From assembly GCA_947501935.1 (NCBI GenBank), contig CANMXU010000003.1, positions 225,166 through 289,165 on the forward strand: DNA of 64,000 nucleotides, given 5' to 3'. Origin of the DNA: an uncultured Alteromonadaceae bacterium (lineage in GTDB: Bacteria > Pseudomonadota > Gammaproteobacteria > Enterobacterales > Alteromonadaceae). Below the pieces are notes generated by a model. That model was not told the DNA's origin and did no database searches. It was given only the letters and a program-made list of their open reading frames with translations. Made by a program: the position numbers and the translations under genes. The first letter of the stretch is position 1. Each line of letters starts with the position of its first letter. Positions 1 through 10,060 of this stretch are shown here, in pieces.

Positions 1-236
1 ATATTAGTCATGGCATGGCGTTCACTTTGCCAACCGCTAAAGTCGCCAATTACCGCAACCGCGCTGGCGTTCGGTGCCCATACTGAAAATAGGCAGCCGC
101 TAACACCTTGTACCGTTTTTAAATGAGCACCTAAACAGTGATAAGGCTTGTGGTGATTGCCTTCACTTAATAAATGAATATCTAACTCGCCTAAAGCTGT
201 TGCTGCGGTGATATTATTTTTTTTATTGGTGCTCAT
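1..236 (-). CDS. glgB: 1,4-alpha-glucan branching enzyme, N-terminal part (cut by window edge)
   Basis: Only about the first 78 codons are present; the rest lies left of the window. The translation contains the GlgB amino-terminal pattern: a YHCLGAH stretch, then GVSGCLFSVWAPNA and VIGDFSGW, which is the N-terminal carbohydrate-binding (CBM48-like) module of branching enzymes. The enzyme introduces alpha-1,6 branches into glycogen in the cytoplasm. The ATG lies only 7 bases after the glgP stop, so the two genes are very probably co-transcribed, and other glg genes may follow to the left. The catalytic GH13 domain is not visible, so identity rests on the N-terminus and the context. Confidence 0.85.
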   Translation of the reverse strand, partial: MSTNKKNNITAATALGELDIHLLSEGNHHKPYHCLGAHLKTVQGVSGCLFSVWAPNASAVAVIGDFSGWQSERHAMTN

Positions 237-243
237 GTTCAAC

Positions 244-2787
244 CTACTTACTAGCCGGCTTGGCGGTTGTTTTCTTTAACTTAACAACAGGGCTCAACTG
301 CCAAATATTGCTAACGTAGTCTTCAATAGAGCGATCTGAATTGAACTTGCCCATTAAGGCGGTATTTAATATTGCCATACGCGCCCAACGTTTTTTGTTT
401 TGATAAGCAACATCTAAGGCTTGATGAGCATCAGAGTAAGACTGAAAATCAGCCAAAACTTTATAAGGGTCGCCACCTGCTAATAAGCTGGTTTTAATCG
501 CTGATAATTCACCGGCATTGCCTGGGGTGAAATAGTCGCTGTCTAACCAATCTAAACAGGCTTTAATTTCAGCATTGTTTTGATAATAATCGTGCGGGTT
601 ATAACCTTGGGCATCAAGCGCTTTAACTTGCTCTACGGTTAAACCAAAAATGAAAATGTTATCAGCGCCAACTTCTTCAGCAATTTCAATATTGGCGCCA
701 TCTAAGGTGCCAATAGTGACTGCGCCATTTAGCGCCAATTTCATATTGCCAGTACCCGAAGCTTCTTTACCAGCGGTAGATATTTGCTCAGAAACATCCG
801 CCGCAGGAATAATTTTCTCGGCAAGGCTAACGCGGTAATTAGGTAAAAATACCACTTTAAGTTTGTCGTTAATGCGGGTGTCGTTATTCACTTTTTCAGC
901 GACTTTGTTAATCGCATAAATAATTTCTTTAGCAAGTTGATATCCCGGCGCCGCTTTAGCGCCAAAAATAAATACTCGCGGTGCCATATCTAGTTCAGGG
1001 TTTGCCAATAAACGACGATACAAAGCAAGAATGTGTAACAGATTTAAATGCTGGCGTTTGTATTCATGAAGGCGTTTAATTTGCACATCAAATATCGCGT
1101 CAGGGCTCACTTTTACGCCGGTTAAACTTTCAATTTCAGCGGTTAAAGCTTGCTTATTTTTATGCTTAATGGTCATAAATTTCTTTTGAAAAGCAGCATT
1201 ATTGGCAACATCAGCCAAGCCAGCTAACGAGGTTAACTCTTTCGCCCAATCACCTTCGATAGACTTATCAAGCAAGTTTGCTAATAACGGATTACAAGCT
1301 TTTAACCAGCGGCGCGGAGTAATACCGTTGGTAACATTGGTTAATTTTTCAGGGTAAAGTTGGTTAAACTCTGGAAAGAGGTCTTGCTTCACCAAGTCAG
1401 AATGAATTTGTGCAACACCATTTACTTTATGCGCAGTAACCACACATAAATGCGCCATGCGTACTTTACGCTCCTGACCTTGCTCACCTTCTTCGATAAG
1501 CGATAAACGACGACGCATTTCAACATCATTTGGCCACATTGGTTCAACTTCATCATTTAAAAACGCTTCGTTAATACGATATAAAATGCTCAGGTGACGC
1601 GGTAAAACGCGCTCAAATAAATCAACCGGCCATTTTTCTAACGCTTCAGGTAATAAAGTATGGTTGGTATAAGCGAATACTTTGCGACATAGCTGCCATG
1701 CGTTATCCCAATCAAAATGATGTTCGTCAGTTAAAATACGCATTAACTCTAAAATGGCGATAGTAGGGTGAGTATCGTTTAATTGAATGGCAACTTTGCT
1801 AGCAAACAGTTCGCTATCAAGTTGCGCTAATTTACCGTGGCTAGCTTCAAAGCGGGCGATAATATCTTTAATTGAACAGGCACAGAAAAAGTATTGCTGA
1901 ATAAAACGCAACTCTTGGCCGGCTTGGTGTTCATCATTCGGGTACAGTAATTTTGATACCGTTTCTGCTTGCACTTGCTGGTCAAGCGCTTGCAAATAAT
2001 TACCTTGGTTAAACAAATCCCAATCTAGTGCGTGATCAGCACGACATTCCCATAAACGTAAAACATTAACCGTGTCTGAATGATAGCCAACCACAGGAAT
2101 ATCCCACGGCACACCTTTAAGATGCTTGCCTTCGTGCCAAACCATGTCGCTGCTACCGTCGGCTTTGAATACTTGTTCTACATGACCATAAAGTGGCACT
2201 AGTTGGCTGGCGTGTTGACGACATACTTCCCACGGACTACCAAATTCGCGCCACATATCAGGTTGTTCTATTTGACGACCTTGTTCAAAAGACTGCTCAA
2301 ACAAACCATGTTGATAGTGAATACCGTAACCCATGGCGTTGTAGTCTAAGGTGGCAAGTGAATCCAAAAAACAAGCGGCAAGACGGCCCAAGCCACCATT
2401 ACCTAAGGCAAGGTCAGCACCTTCTTCACATAAGTCGGCAAGGTCAAAACCTAACGACTTAACCGCTTTTTCAGTATTTTTGTATAGGTCAAGGTTATGT
2501 AGGTTATTCGAAAGCAAACGACCCATTAAATATTCAAGTGATAAATAGTTAACACTTTTGTCGTCAGCTTTTTGCTGTTGCAACTTAGTCGCTTCAAGTT
2601 TTTTAATAATCACTTCGTTTAATGCTAACGAAGTGGCTTGCCATACAGCGTGTTTATTTTCTGTGCGTGCGGTGTCACCTAAAGTGAATTGCAGGTGATG
2701 TTCAATGCGTTTTGATAAATCCGCAGCGCTAAGTGTTGTGCTCTTTACTGAAACAAGTTTGTTAATTTTTTTCATTTTAGTAACCAT
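244..2787 (-). CDS. glgP: glycogen/alpha-glucan phosphorylase
   Basis: This enzyme phosphorolyses alpha-1,4-glucan ends to glucose-1-phosphate. About 847 residues is normal for family GT35. The pyridoxal-phosphate lysine is K683 in EASGTGNMKLALNGA, and NGGLGRLAACFLDS near residue 125 is another family signature. The open frame continues upstream to a TTG at 2862, but the ATG at 2787 (MVTKMKK) fits family N-termini better. The ribosome site there is weak, and the ATG at 2775 is a further alternative. The gene leads the glgP-glgB unit. Two ATGCATACGTATGCAT-type operators lie 190-250 bases upstream, between it and the divergent LacI-family gene, so sugar-responsive control is likely. A maltodextrin phosphorylase role cannot be excluded. 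Confidence 0.93.
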   Translation of the reverse strand: MVTKMKKINKLVSVKSTTLSAADLSKRIEHHLQFTLGDTARTENKHAVWQATSLALNEVIIKKLEATKLQQQKADDKSVNYLSLEYLMGRLLSNNLHNLDLYKNTEKAVKSLGFDLADLCEEGADLALGNGGLGRLAACFLDSLATLDYNAMGYGIHYQHGLFEQSFEQGRQIEQPDMWREFGSPWEVCRQHASQLVPLYGHVEQVFKADGSSDMVWHEGKHLKGVPWDIPVVGYHSDTVNVLRLWECRADHALDWDLFNQGNYLQALDQQVQAETVSKLLYPNDEHQAGQELRFIQQYFFCACSIKDIIARFEASHGKLAQLDSELFASKVAIQLNDTHPTIAILELMRILTDEHHFDWDNAWQLCRKVFAYTNHTLLPEALEKWPVDLFERVLPRHLSILYRINEAFLNDEVEPMWPNDVEMRRRLSLIEEGEQGQERKVRMAHLCVVTAHKVNGVAQIHSDLVKQDLFPEFNQLYPEKLTNVTNGITPRRWLKACNPLLANLLDKSIEGDWAKELTSLAGLADVANNAAFQKKFMTIKHKNKQALTAEIESLTGVKVSPDAIFDVQIKRLHEYKRQHLNLLHILALYRRLLANPELDMAPRVFIFGAKAAPGYQLAKEIIYAINKVAEKVNNDTRINDKLKVVFLPNYRVSLAEKIIPAADVSEQISTAGKEASGTGNMKLALNGAVTIGTLDGANIEIAEEVGADNIFIFGLTVEQVKALDAQGYNPHDYYQNNAEIKACLDWLDSDYFTPGNAGELSAIKTSLLAGGDPYKVLADFQSYSDAHQALDVAYQNKKRWARMAILNTALMGKFNSDRSIEDYVSNIWQLSPVVKLKKTTAKPASK

Positions 2788-2977
2788 GATACTTCTAACT
2801 CTTTTTTTCGGCGCTAATGTCACCGGTAAATTTCTACTTCTTGCGAAGACATGAGTCGCCAATTTATTTTGGCTTTTGCTAATACCTAAAAGTATTAATT
2901 GCTACCGCAATTTTTTTTATTGTTTTAACGATATGTCCTTATTAAATTATGCCGATGTCTGTATTAAGGGCAATGTT

Positions 2978-2993
2978 CTACATACGTATGCAT
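2978..2993. promoter_or_regulatory. LacI-type operator, copy 1 (imperfect)
   Basis: The right half matches CGTATGCAT exactly, while the left half reads CTACATA instead of ATGCATA. The site is centred on CG, typical of LacI-family operators. It lies between glgP and the LacI-family gene, 40 bases from the perfect copy at 3018. Confidence 0.6.
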
Positions 2994-3017
2994 TGCCCCG
3001 AAATAGTGAAAAACACC

Positions 3018-3033
3018 ATGCATACGTATGCAT
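3018..3033. promoter_or_regulatory. LacI-type operator, copy 2 (perfect palindrome)
   Basis: ATGCATACGTATGCAT is a perfect 16-base palindrome with the central CG that LacI/GalR proteins usually kink. The adjacent gene encodes a LacI-family regulator, and a near-identical site stands before the sugar transporter at 5972. Autoregulation plus glgP control is the inferred role. Confidence 0.72.
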
Positions 3034-3191
3034 TTTGCTCAGCTAAGCGAGAATTTTTTAGCGAACAGAAAAATAGTCATTGGTAATATTCAATATTTAT
3101 TGATTTGTAATTAGCGCTTAACATTAAAAGTTGTACTTAATAATTGACCTCGGTTACTATCAAAAAAGAAGTCGCTACAAATGAGTTATGT

Positions 3192-4214
3192 GTGAAATCT
3201 AAACAAACATCTTTTGATATTGCCTATCGGGCTGGAGTTTCCCAGTCAACAGTTTCTCGGGCGTTAAGAAATAGCCCGTTAGTTAATGAAGAAACTCGCC
3301 TACGCGTGCAAGCCATAGCGAAAGAGCTAAATTACAAAGTAGATAAAAATGCCAGCAGTTTACGTACCCAACAAAGTGGTACTTTGGCACTGTTATTATT
3401 TGAAGACCCCACCAACGATGATTCATTGATCAACCCATTTTTCATGTCGATGTTGGCAAGTATTACCCGCGCTTGTGCAACAAAAGGCTATGACTTATTA
3501 GTATCGTTTCAAGAAATGAGCGCCGACTGGCATGCTGACTTTGAAGATACCCGCAAAGCCGACGGCATTATTTTATTAGGGTATGGTGATTACAACGAAT
3601 ACGAAGAAAAGCTCATACAACTGATTGAACAAGACACTTGTTTTGTCCGCTGGGGTGCAGAGGTAAAAGAGCTACAAGTGGTTTCTGTAGGTTGTGATAA
3701 CTTGCATGGCGGTTTTCAATTAACTGAGCATTTAATTAATAACGGCCGGAAAACCTTTGCTTTTGTTGGCGGGGTTTCTTGTGGCCAACCTGAGTTTTTA
3801 GACCGCTATTTAGGCCATAGTAAAGCCATTGAAAATCATCAGTTAACGGTTGATAAAGGTTTGCAAGTTGATGCCGTTTCTACTGAAGAGTCGGGGTATC
3901 AAGCTGCATTATCTTTAATTCAGCAAGGTAAAAAGTTTGATGCGTTAATGGGCGCAAGCGACCTTATCGCTTTAGGCGCCATGCGAGCTTTACAAGAAAA
4001 TGGTTATAAAGTACCTGAAGATGTTGCCGTGGTTGGTTTTGACGACATCCCGATTGCCAGCTTCACCTTTCCACCATTAACCACCGCTAAGCAAGACACT
4101 ATGCTAGCTGGTGAGTTATTGGTAGATAAGCTTTTACAACTGGTGAATGGCGAAGTAGCAGAAACCCAATTGATGACCACTGATTTAGTGATCAGAAAGT
4201 CATGCGGTAGCTAG
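3192..4214 (+). CDS. LacI/GalR-family transcriptional regulator
   Basis: This is a cytoplasmic sugar-responsive DNA-binding protein of about 340 residues. The N-terminus has the LacI helix-turn-helix and hinge (FDIAYRAGVSQSTVSRAL, then VNEETRLRVQAIAKELNY), followed by a periplasmic-binding-protein-like effector domain ending in AVVGFDDIPIA. I chose the GTG at 3192 because LacI proteins start only a few residues before the helix-turn-helix. A TTG at 3144 in the same frame would add 16 residues, and neither has a strong ribosome site. The gene diverges from glgP and faces the transporter gene. Shared palindromes suggest it controls glgP-glgB, itself and the transporter. The effector is unknown; maltose or a maltodextrin is a reasonable guess from the neighbours. 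Confidence 0.9.
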   Translation: MKSKQTSFDIAYRAGVSQSTVSRALRNSPLVNEETRLRVQAIAKELNYKVDKNASSLRTQQSGTLALLLFEDPTNDDSLINPFFMSMLASITRACATKGYDLLVSFQEMSADWHADFEDTRKADGIILLGYGDYNEYEEKLIQLIEQDTCFVRWGAEVKELQVVSVGCDNLHGGFQLTEHLINNGRKTFAFVGGVSCGQPEFLDRYLGHSKAIENHQLTVDKGLQVDAVSTEESGYQAALSLIQQGKKFDALMGASDLIALGAMRALQENGYKVPEDVAVVGFDDIPIASFTFPPLTTAKQDTMLAGELLVDKLLQLVNGEVAETQLMTTDLVIRKSCGS

Positions 4215-4280
4215 AAGTTAGCTGCAAGGTGATAAGTAAAAAGTGATAGGTAGAAAGCAATAAGTAAAAAGCAGAAAAAT

Positions 4281-4314
4281 AAAAAAACGGTCGCAAATTA
4301 GCGACCGTTTTTGT
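4281..4314. terminator. bidirectional Rho-independent terminator
   Basis: The hairpin AACGGTCGC-loop-GCGACCGTT is flanked by an A-run on the left and a T-run on the right. It sits between two convergent genes, the LacI-family regulator and the MFS transporter, and can serve both. Confidence 0.85.
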
Positions 4315-4333
4315 TGGTTAGTACCGGTAAAGT

Positions 4334-5821
4334 TTAAGCTTGTACCGTATTAACGGCTTTGGTTGCGGGTTTATCTTCTTTAACAAAATAAACCGATAAA
4401 CCACCTAGCACCATAGAAATACCCGCCAGCAGAATAATATTAATCGCTTGGTTTTCAAATACCGAACTTAAAATCCAGCCAGCAAAAATACCAGAGATTA
4501 TTTGCGGTGCAGCAATGGTGAAGTTAAATATTCCCATGTACACTCCCGTTTTATTGGCTGGCAAAGTGCCGGCTAATATCGCATAAGGCATAGCTAAAAT
4601 TGCCGACCAAGCAATACCAACACCAATCATAGGCAACAACAATAATACTGCACCTTGTGGCACTTCAATTTGAGTGATTAATAAATTCACTAAAGTCGGT
4701 TCGGTATTTTCAATTAATAGAAAGCTTAAATAGCCGAAACCACCCGCTAATAAAGAACAGCCATAAACAAGTTTTCGGCCAAAAGTATTAGCCAGTTTTG
4801 CTAAAAACATTGAAAATATCGCCGCAAATAACGAATAGGCAGCAAATAAAATACCAACCCAATCACCAGCCGCGCCTTTCGCTGCGGCAATGCTAGCAGG
4901 AACACCACCAACGCTGGCTAGGTAGTCGGGGTCAAACCATTTAGCTTCAATGCCCCAAACATGCTGAGCAATAGCTGGCATGGTATAAACCCACATAATA
5001 AATAAGGCAAACCAAGAGAAAAACTGCACTATGGCTAAACGTTTCATAACTACTGGCATGGTTTTCATCAAACCAACAAAGCCGCTAAGCTTTTCAATTA
5101 ACGTTTTTTGCTGAGCCTGCTCTTTCGCCACTTCATCTGCATTCATGCCTTTAAATTGATAATACTCTTTCGGTGCATATTCTTTGGTACGAAATACCGT
5201 CCATAATACTGAGCCTAATAATACAGTCGCGCCAATATAAAACGCCCACACAACTGAAGGTGCAACACTGCCAGCAGTAGAGGTATTTTCTAAACCAACG
5301 ACATTGGTTAATACAAAAGGTAAAATTGAACCAACCACAGCGCCAATATTAATTAGCAACGATTGAATGGCATAACCAGAGTTCATTTGATTGTCTGGCA
5401 CCATATCAGAAACTAAAGCACGAAATGGTTGAAAAGCAATATTAAAGGAGGCGTCCATAACGGCGAGCATCATAGCACCAAAAAGCATAGGGCTAATAAA
5501 AGCAACCACCAAGGGCGCGTTAGGCATTAATAACATGCCTGCGGTTGCAGCAACGGCGCCAATTAAAATATAAGGGTTACGACGACCAAAACGGTTCCAA
5601 GTGCGATCAGAAGCAGAGCCAACCAATGGTTGAATAAGTAAGCCCATAATAGGGGCAACTAACCAAAACAGTGACAATGAATGTAAGTCGGCACCTAGGT
5701 CAGACAAAATACGACTAACATTGGCATTTTGCAGCGCAAAACCAAATTGCACCCCTAAAAAGCCAAAACTTACGTTCCAAATTTGCCAAAAGCTTAATTG
5801 CGGTTTCTGGTGCATTATCAT
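4334..5821 (-). CDS. MFS sugar transporter (GPH/SLC45-like, probably alpha-glucoside/maltose)
   Basis: This is an inner-membrane major-facilitator protein of 495 residues with about 12 hydrophobic segments. The MFS loop 2-3 signature appears as GSASDRTWNRFGRRNPYILIG near residue 70. It resembles the sugar:cation symporters that accompany maltose or glucoside catabolism in marine gammaproteobacteria. The start ATG at 5821 has an AAGAGTGA ribosome site; a second ATG at 5815 is possible. A LacI-type operator lies about 150 bases upstream, nearly identical to those at the glgP-regulator promoter, which ties import to the glycogen genes. The substrate is inferred from family and context, not shown by a motif. 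Confidence 0.85.
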   Translation of the reverse strand: MIMHQKPQLSFWQIWNVSFGFLGVQFGFALQNANVSRILSDLGADLHSLSLFWLVAPIMGLLIQPLVGSASDRTWNRFGRRNPYILIGAVAATAGMLLMPNAPLVVAFISPMLFGAMMLAVMDASFNIAFQPFRALVSDMVPDNQMNSGYAIQSLLINIGAVVGSILPFVLTNVVGLENTSTAGSVAPSVVWAFYIGATVLLGSVLWTVFRTKEYAPKEYYQFKGMNADEVAKEQAQQKTLIEKLSGFVGLMKTMPVVMKRLAIVQFFSWFALFIMWVYTMPAIAQHVWGIEAKWFDPDYLASVGGVPASIAAAKGAAGDWVGILFAAYSLFAAIFSMFLAKLANTFGRKLVYGCSLLAGGFGYLSFLLIENTEPTLVNLLITQIEVPQGAVLLLLPMIGVGIAWSAILAMPYAILAGTLPANKTGVYMGIFNFTIAAPQIISGIFAGWILSSVFENQAINIILLAGISMVLGGLSVYFVKEDKPATKAVNTVQA

Positions 5822-5971
5822 TCACTCTTATGATTATAAAAAAAGCACACAAACTAATTTTAGCTGTGTGCTAAGCGTAACTCGCTAAAGAAAAAACAAC
5901 ATAAAAATTATTTATAAGGGAATAACTTTCAACCTCATCATACTCATAAGGTTATTAATTTCACAAGCTGC

Positions 5972-5985
5972 TGCATACGTATTCA
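5972..5985. promoter_or_regulatory. LacI-type operator before the MFS transporter
   Basis: TGCATACGTATTCA differs by one base from the inner 14 bases of the perfect palindrome at 3018. It lies about 150 bases upstream of the transporter start. It is the third and last copy I found in the window. Confidence 0.62.
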
Positions 5986-6033
5986 CAATAACTTGCACTT
6001 TATTTATCGATAGAGATTTAAACGATAATGCAT

Positions 6034-6068
6034 AAAAAAAGCTTTAGCATCAAATACTAAAGCCTTTT
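6034..6068 (-). terminator. Rho-independent terminator after the lipoprotein gene
   Basis: On the minus strand, GCTTTAG, a 9-base loop and CTAAAGC are followed by seven Ts. It lies 29 bases past the end of the small lipoprotein gene and ends the VOC-lipoprotein transcript. Confidence 0.75.
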
Positions 6069-6096
6069 CATTTATTAACAACTAACTTAGGTAAAC

Positions 6097-6360
6097 CTAA
6101 CGTTTTGATTTTCGAGCTGGCCGGTTATGTGGCTTTGGCCTTGTTGGCGGTTTTATACTTGGCTTACCCGGACGGTTCGGTTTTGGCGGCACCACGATAA
6201 TATTATTATTACGATGCCAGGGATCGTAATAAGTAGGATAACCACCAAAATGAGATGAATAATGTATCGAACCACTTACACTAGTACTCTCACAGCCTGA
6301 CAGTGAAACAGTTGTTAATACGACCGCGACCGCGCTAATAAATAGTTTAACTGTTTTCAT
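6097..6360 (-). CDS. small proline/lysine-rich lipoprotein, unknown function
   Basis: The 87-residue product has a lipoprotein signal peptide: charged start, hydrophobic core and lipobox LSGC, with C23 as the acylated residue. The mature part is short, aromatic- and glycine-rich (GGYPTYYDPWHR), then a basic proline-rich tail (PPKPNRPGKPS and repeats of it). Such a tail could contact peptidoglycan or another envelope protein, but that is speculation. The start overlaps the stop of the upstream exported VOC gene (TAATG) and has a strong GGAGG site, so translation is probably coupled. I recognise no named family. Confidence 0.75.
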   Translation of the reverse strand: MKTVKLFISAVAVVLTTVSLSGCESTSVSGSIHYSSHFGGYPTYYDPWHRNNNIIVVPPKPNRPGKPSIKPPTRPKPHNRPARKSKR

Positions 6361-7259
6361 TATTTGTCCTCCGCGGTATCTGTTTGCTCGGCGGTCAATA
6401 AACCTAACAATGCTCCGTTAGGGTCAGCAATAATAGCAACTTGATTAACCTCTTTGGGGGCATAAATAACTTTACCGCCATTGGCGAGTGCTTGGCTTAC
6501 GCTAACATCAACATTTTCTACTTCAATAAAGTTTACCCAATGGTCACGCTGCGGTAATGCCGCCGGTAATGGCACCACGCCAGCACGTAATGTTCCCTTT
6601 TGGCTAAGCATATAAGTCGTGGTATTTTTAGCTGAAGTATTATCAGTAACAGTATTTTTGTTAATCTCGTAACTAAAAACATTACAATAAAAGTTTGCCG
6701 CTTGCTTAGGTTCCACACTAAAAAGCTGTGCCCAAACCCAAATATTGCCAACTTCATTATTGTTAATCGGGTTCTTGGTGGTGGAGTCAAGCAAGGCAAC
6801 AATACCGCCATTTGGATCAGCAATTACTGCTCTTTTCCCTGACAAAGGAAAGTCGTGCACTGGGAGTAAAATATTACTGCCTAGTCCTAACGCTTTAGTT
6901 ACCTTGCCCGAAATATTTGGTGTGATAACGCTGCCTATCCACAAAGCTTTGTCAGTTTTATTACGATCAGCTGAGCGTTCAATTAGGCCTGCGATGGCTT
7001 GGCCATTTTTTGTAAACAGGTGATAACTGCTATTATTTTCACTGCGCTTGGTTACTTTCCAGCCAAAGGTTTTACTGTAAAAATCAATCGAACTTGGAAT
7101 ATCAGCACTGTACAAGTCAGCCCAGACGAATTGACCAATATTAGTTTCAGGTGCTGAGCGCTTAATAGGATTAAGATTTTCTTTAGCGTGTAATGCTGGC
7201 GCGGCAATTAGCCAAGGCAACAGCACTACTAAACGAAGTGTTTGTTTAAAGATTGTCAT
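6360..7259 (-). CDS. exported protein with two VOC (glyoxalase-fold) domains
   Basis: The 299 residues begin with a Sec-type signal peptide (LVVLLPWLIAAPALHA, cleavage near residue 25). Two similar halves follow. The first opens with GQFVWADLYSADIPSSIDFY and ends in VIADPNGGIVALLDS; the second opens with GNIWVWAQLFSVEPKQAANFY and ends in AIIADPNGALLGLL. This is the paired beta-alpha-beta-beta-beta module of the vicinal-oxygen-chelate superfamily. Most such proteins are cytoplasmic, so export is unusual. AGGAAG precedes the ATG. It forms a two-gene unit with the small lipoprotein. The substrate is unknown. Confidence 0.82.
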   Translation of the reverse strand: MTIFKQTLRLVVLLPWLIAAPALHAKENLNPIKRSAPETNIGQFVWADLYSADIPSSIDFYSKTFGWKVTKRSENNSSYHLFTKNGQAIAGLIERSADRNKTDKALWIGSVITPNISGKVTKALGLGSNILLPVHDFPLSGKRAVIADPNGGIVALLDSTTKNPINNNEVGNIWVWAQLFSVEPKQAANFYCNVFSYEINKNTVTDNTSAKNTTTYMLSQKGTLRAGVVPLPAALPQRDHWVNFIEVENVDVSVSQALANGGKVIYAPKEVNQVAIIADPNGALLGLLTAEQTDTAEDK

Positions 7260-7365
7260 CTAACTTCCTGTTTATTTTATAGGAGTATGAAAAGCCTACT
7301 CTCTAGTAAGCGACATGTCGTTAGATAAACTTTAATAATGGTAACAAAAAGATACAGCTGAACTT

Positions 7366-7761
7366 TTAATCAATAGTTGCTGGCGCGGTTTTATTTACCC
7401 GCCAAGGTGGATTTAAGCGATTATCGCCCGCCCAATATAGCTTTATTTTATTGCCTGAAGGGTCATATAAAATAGCTTCTCGCCATAAATAAGACTGATC
7501 GGTTGGCTGTTGCTCAAACTCAATGCCCTTGTTTTGTAAATGTGTGACCCACGCATCTAAATTTTCACTTTCAAAGTAGATCACCGCACCATGACTAAAA
7601 TCACTATTATCTAAAGCAAGTGAAAAGGTCGACTCGCCTTGTGGGCAACAAAAGCGAGCATAATGGGGAGTATCAACAATTTGAGTAAAACCAAGTTGCA
7701 GATAAAATTCAGTCGCTGCGACCATATTGTTAACCGGTAAGGTAATTTGATTTAGGTTCAT
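7366..7761 (-). CDS. VOC-family protein (glyoxalase/bleomycin-resistance type)
   Basis: This is a 131-residue single VOC domain with no signal peptide. The N-terminus MNLNQITLPVNNMVAATEFYLQ and the C-terminal AILYDPSGNKIKLYWAGD are typical of small metal-binding or dioxygenase-like VOC proteins. It lies 20 bases downstream of fghA on the same strand, so it probably belongs to the frmA-fghA formaldehyde-detoxification transcript. A role with a related aldehyde or glutathione adduct is plausible but not shown. It is not obviously glyoxalase I. Confidence 0.8.
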   Translation of the reverse strand: MNLNQITLPVNNMVAATEFYLQLGFTQIVDTPHYARFCCPQGESTFSLALDNSDFSHGAVIYFESENLDAWVTHLQNKGIEFEQQPTDQSYLWREAILYDPSGNKIKLYWAGDNRLNPPWRVNKTAPATID

Positions 7762-7781
7762 TGTGGTTCCAATTTATGCGG

Positions 7782-8618
7782 TTATTTCAAATGACTGGCG
7801 TGAAAACGCAAATGCTCTTCAATAAAACTGGCGATAAAATAATAGCTGTGATCATATCCTTGATGAAGAGCTAAGGTTAATGGGTAACCGCTGGCTTTAG
7901 CAGCATGCTCTAAGGTTTCAGGTTTTAACTGTTCACTGAGAAAGTCATCAGCTTCGCCTTGGTCAACTTTGGCAGGAACAAACTGGGTCGCTGTTCGCAT
8001 CAGCTCACTAGCGTCATGGTTTCGCCAAGCAGCTGTGTTTTGTCCTAAATATGTCGTAAAAGCTTTTTTGCCCCAAGCGCAATTCATTGGGTTGCTGATC
8101 GGACTAAACGCCGACATTGAACAATATAATTCTGGATTTCGCATCGCTATGGTTAATGCGCCATGTCCGCCCATTGAATGACCAGAAATAGCACGTTTAT
8201 TTGATACTGGAAAAATAGCCTCAACTAATTGGGGTAATTCGTTCACCACATAATCGTACATTTGATAATGGCGGTTCCACGGCGGCTGAGTAGCATTAAC
8301 GTAAAAGCCGGCACCTTGGCCTAAGTCGTAACTTGGATCGTCAGCAACGTCATCACCACGTGGGCTAGTATCAGGCGCAACAATAGCAATACCCAATTCT
8401 GCGGCGATTCGCTGAGCACCAGCTTTTTGCATGAAATTTTCATCAGTACAGGTAAGGCCTGAAAGCCAATACAATACCGGCACTTTTTGCTCATTACTGG
8501 CTTGTGGTGGTAAATAAATAGCAAAGCGCATATCGCAATTTAGGGTTTTAGAATGATGACTATATTGCTTGTGCCATCCGCCAAAACTTTTATTTACCGT
8601 TAAATTTTCAATTGTCAT
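7782..8618 (-). CDS. fghA: S-formylglutathione hydrolase
   Basis: It hydrolyses S-formylglutathione to formate and glutathione, the second step of glutathione-dependent formaldehyde oxidation. It is an esterase-D type alpha/beta hydrolase of 278 residues, the usual length. The nucleophile is S148 in GHSMGGHGAL, and PVLYWLSGLTCTDENF and the AIVAPDTSPRGD loop are family signatures. I use the ATG at 8618, preceded by AAGGTTTGAAT; an in-frame TTG at 8624 adds two residues. It follows frmA by about 58 bases on the same strand, the standard pairing. Confidence 0.95.
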   Translation of the reverse strand: MTIENLTVNKSFGGWHKQYSHHSKTLNCDMRFAIYLPPQASNEQKVPVLYWLSGLTCTDENFMQKAGAQRIAAELGIAIVAPDTSPRGDDVADDPSYDLGQGAGFYVNATQPPWNRHYQMYDYVVNELPQLVEAIFPVSNKRAISGHSMGGHGALTIAMRNPELYCSMSAFSPISNPMNCAWGKKAFTTYLGQNTAAWRNHDASELMRTATQFVPAKVDQGEADDFLSEQLKPETLEHAAKASGYPLTLALHQGYDHSYYFIASFIEEHLRFHASHLK

Positions 8619-8676
8619 ATTCAAACCTTAATAGGCAGCCTTAGCCAAAATACACGGATAAAGCTGCTGATATATT

Positions 8677-10060
<1,384 letters not shown>

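Larger units (their letters stand above)
2788..3191. promoter_or_regulatory. divergent glgP / LacI-family intergenic region
   Basis: This is the non-coding interval between the divergent glgP and regulator genes. It is AT-rich and holds two copies of a TACGTA-centred palindrome, listed separately, spaced 40 bases centre to centre. That spacing is close to a whole number of helical turns and would suit cooperative binding by a LacI-family tetramer. I could not assign -35/-10 boxes with confidence. Confidence 0.6.

Noticed and set aside
2788..2862. Longer glgP start at a TTG at 2862
   Set aside because: The ATG at 2787 gives a normal phosphorylase N-terminus; the extension is basic and lacks similarity.
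8361..8370. Additional CACGTG-containing parS candidates, for example in fghA, atpC, atpA and rsmB
   Set aside because: These share only the central hexamer; the flanking TGTTT/AAACA arms are missing.
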